Source: Bacillota bacterium (GTDB taxonomy: Bacteria; Bacillota; Dethiobacteria; DTU022; PWGO01). From it: DNA of 49,847 nucleotides. Under the pieces are notes generated by a model. The model made no database searches. It worked only from the letters and a program-made list of their open reading frames with translations, and was not told the DNA's origin. A program made the position numbers and the translations under genes. The stretch is from assembly GCA_012518215.1 (NCBI GenBank), contig JAAYSV010000053.1, forward strand, positions 1-49,847. Reading direction: 5' to 3'. Below are positions 49,768 to 49,847 of this stretch, in pieces (position 1 is the stretch's first letter; every line of letters starts with the position of its first letter).

Positions 49768-49847
49768 TTAACACACTTTTTTATCTATCAAACTTTTAAT
49801 AGCTTCCCTGGTGAAACTGAAGCCTCCCTGCAGTAACGGCATGTTTC
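49768..49847 (-). CDS. Possible 3' end of a gene running in from beyond the window
   Basis: On the minus strand a frame open to the window edge ends at 49768-49770. Its last residues read MPLLQGGFSFTREAIKSL and then IDKKVC. The composition looks protein-like but 26 codons are too few to assign. It could also be a chance frame. Between here and 49471 I see only AT-rich DNA, with CTACTTTAGG (49735-49744), which may be part of an IS end. Confidence 0.25.
   Translation of the reverse strand, partial: NMPLLQGGFSFTREAIKSLIDKKVC

Overview
The window looks like chromosomal DNA of an anaerobic, endospore-forming Firmicute (Clostridia or a neighbouring deep class; I cannot name the genus). The main reason is the order mfd-spoVT-spoVB-mazG-hup-spoIID like-yabP-yabQ-divIC-yabR-spoIIE-tilS-hpt-ftsH, which matches the conserved sporulation and cell-division region of Bacillus and Clostridium. 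Strong GGAGG-type ribosome binding sites and frequent TTG starts also fit. I see no rRNA, tRNA or CRISPR array.

Layout. 1-118: probable end of an insertion sequence, with the first codons of a leftward transposase. 153-2600: aroF and pheA behind a promoter and a T-box leader whose specifier reads UUC (Phe). 2737-19844: mfd and the sporulation/division/tRNA-modification/FtsH block. 20155-27354: one-carbon and folate block, with fhs and pabABC on the plus strand converging on folK-folB-folP-folE on the minus strand. 27580-28368: coaX. 28560-36129: a ten-gene Mrp/Mbh-type cation antiporter operon with a split MrpA and three antiporter-like (ND-type) subunits. 36322-43415: accessory and housekeeping singles: WYL regulator, nitroreductase, starch-binding-like module, an IscA/HesB-like gene read through an in-frame UGA, metallo-beta-lactamase-fold hydrolase, an unknown protein, a membrane glycerophosphodiesterase, queG and a DUF2007-like protein. 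43689-46823: tatA-tatA-tatC-mobA and a CofE-like ligase. 46804-48333: lnt on the minus strand. 48637 to the end: an HEXXH protein and a gene fragment, probably accessory DNA.

Main discoveries. (1) A selenoprotein gene at 38602-38922 that ordinary gene calling breaks at UGA: Sec35 replaces the first cluster-binding Cys of the IscA/HesB family, a SECIS-like hairpin lies 20 nt downstream, and a good promoter lies upstream. (2) A PabA-like amidotransferase (22012-22635) that has lost both its nucleophilic Cys and its catalytic Glu while still sitting in a pabA-pabB-pabC operon. (3) A MazG protein carrying an N-terminally truncated tetrapyrrole-methylase domain. (4) A nested inverted repeat overlapping the -35 of the tat promoter. 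(5) An Mrp operon intermediate between bacterial Mrp and archaeal Mbh gene organisation.

All family assignments come from reading motifs and gene order by eye; no database search was run.
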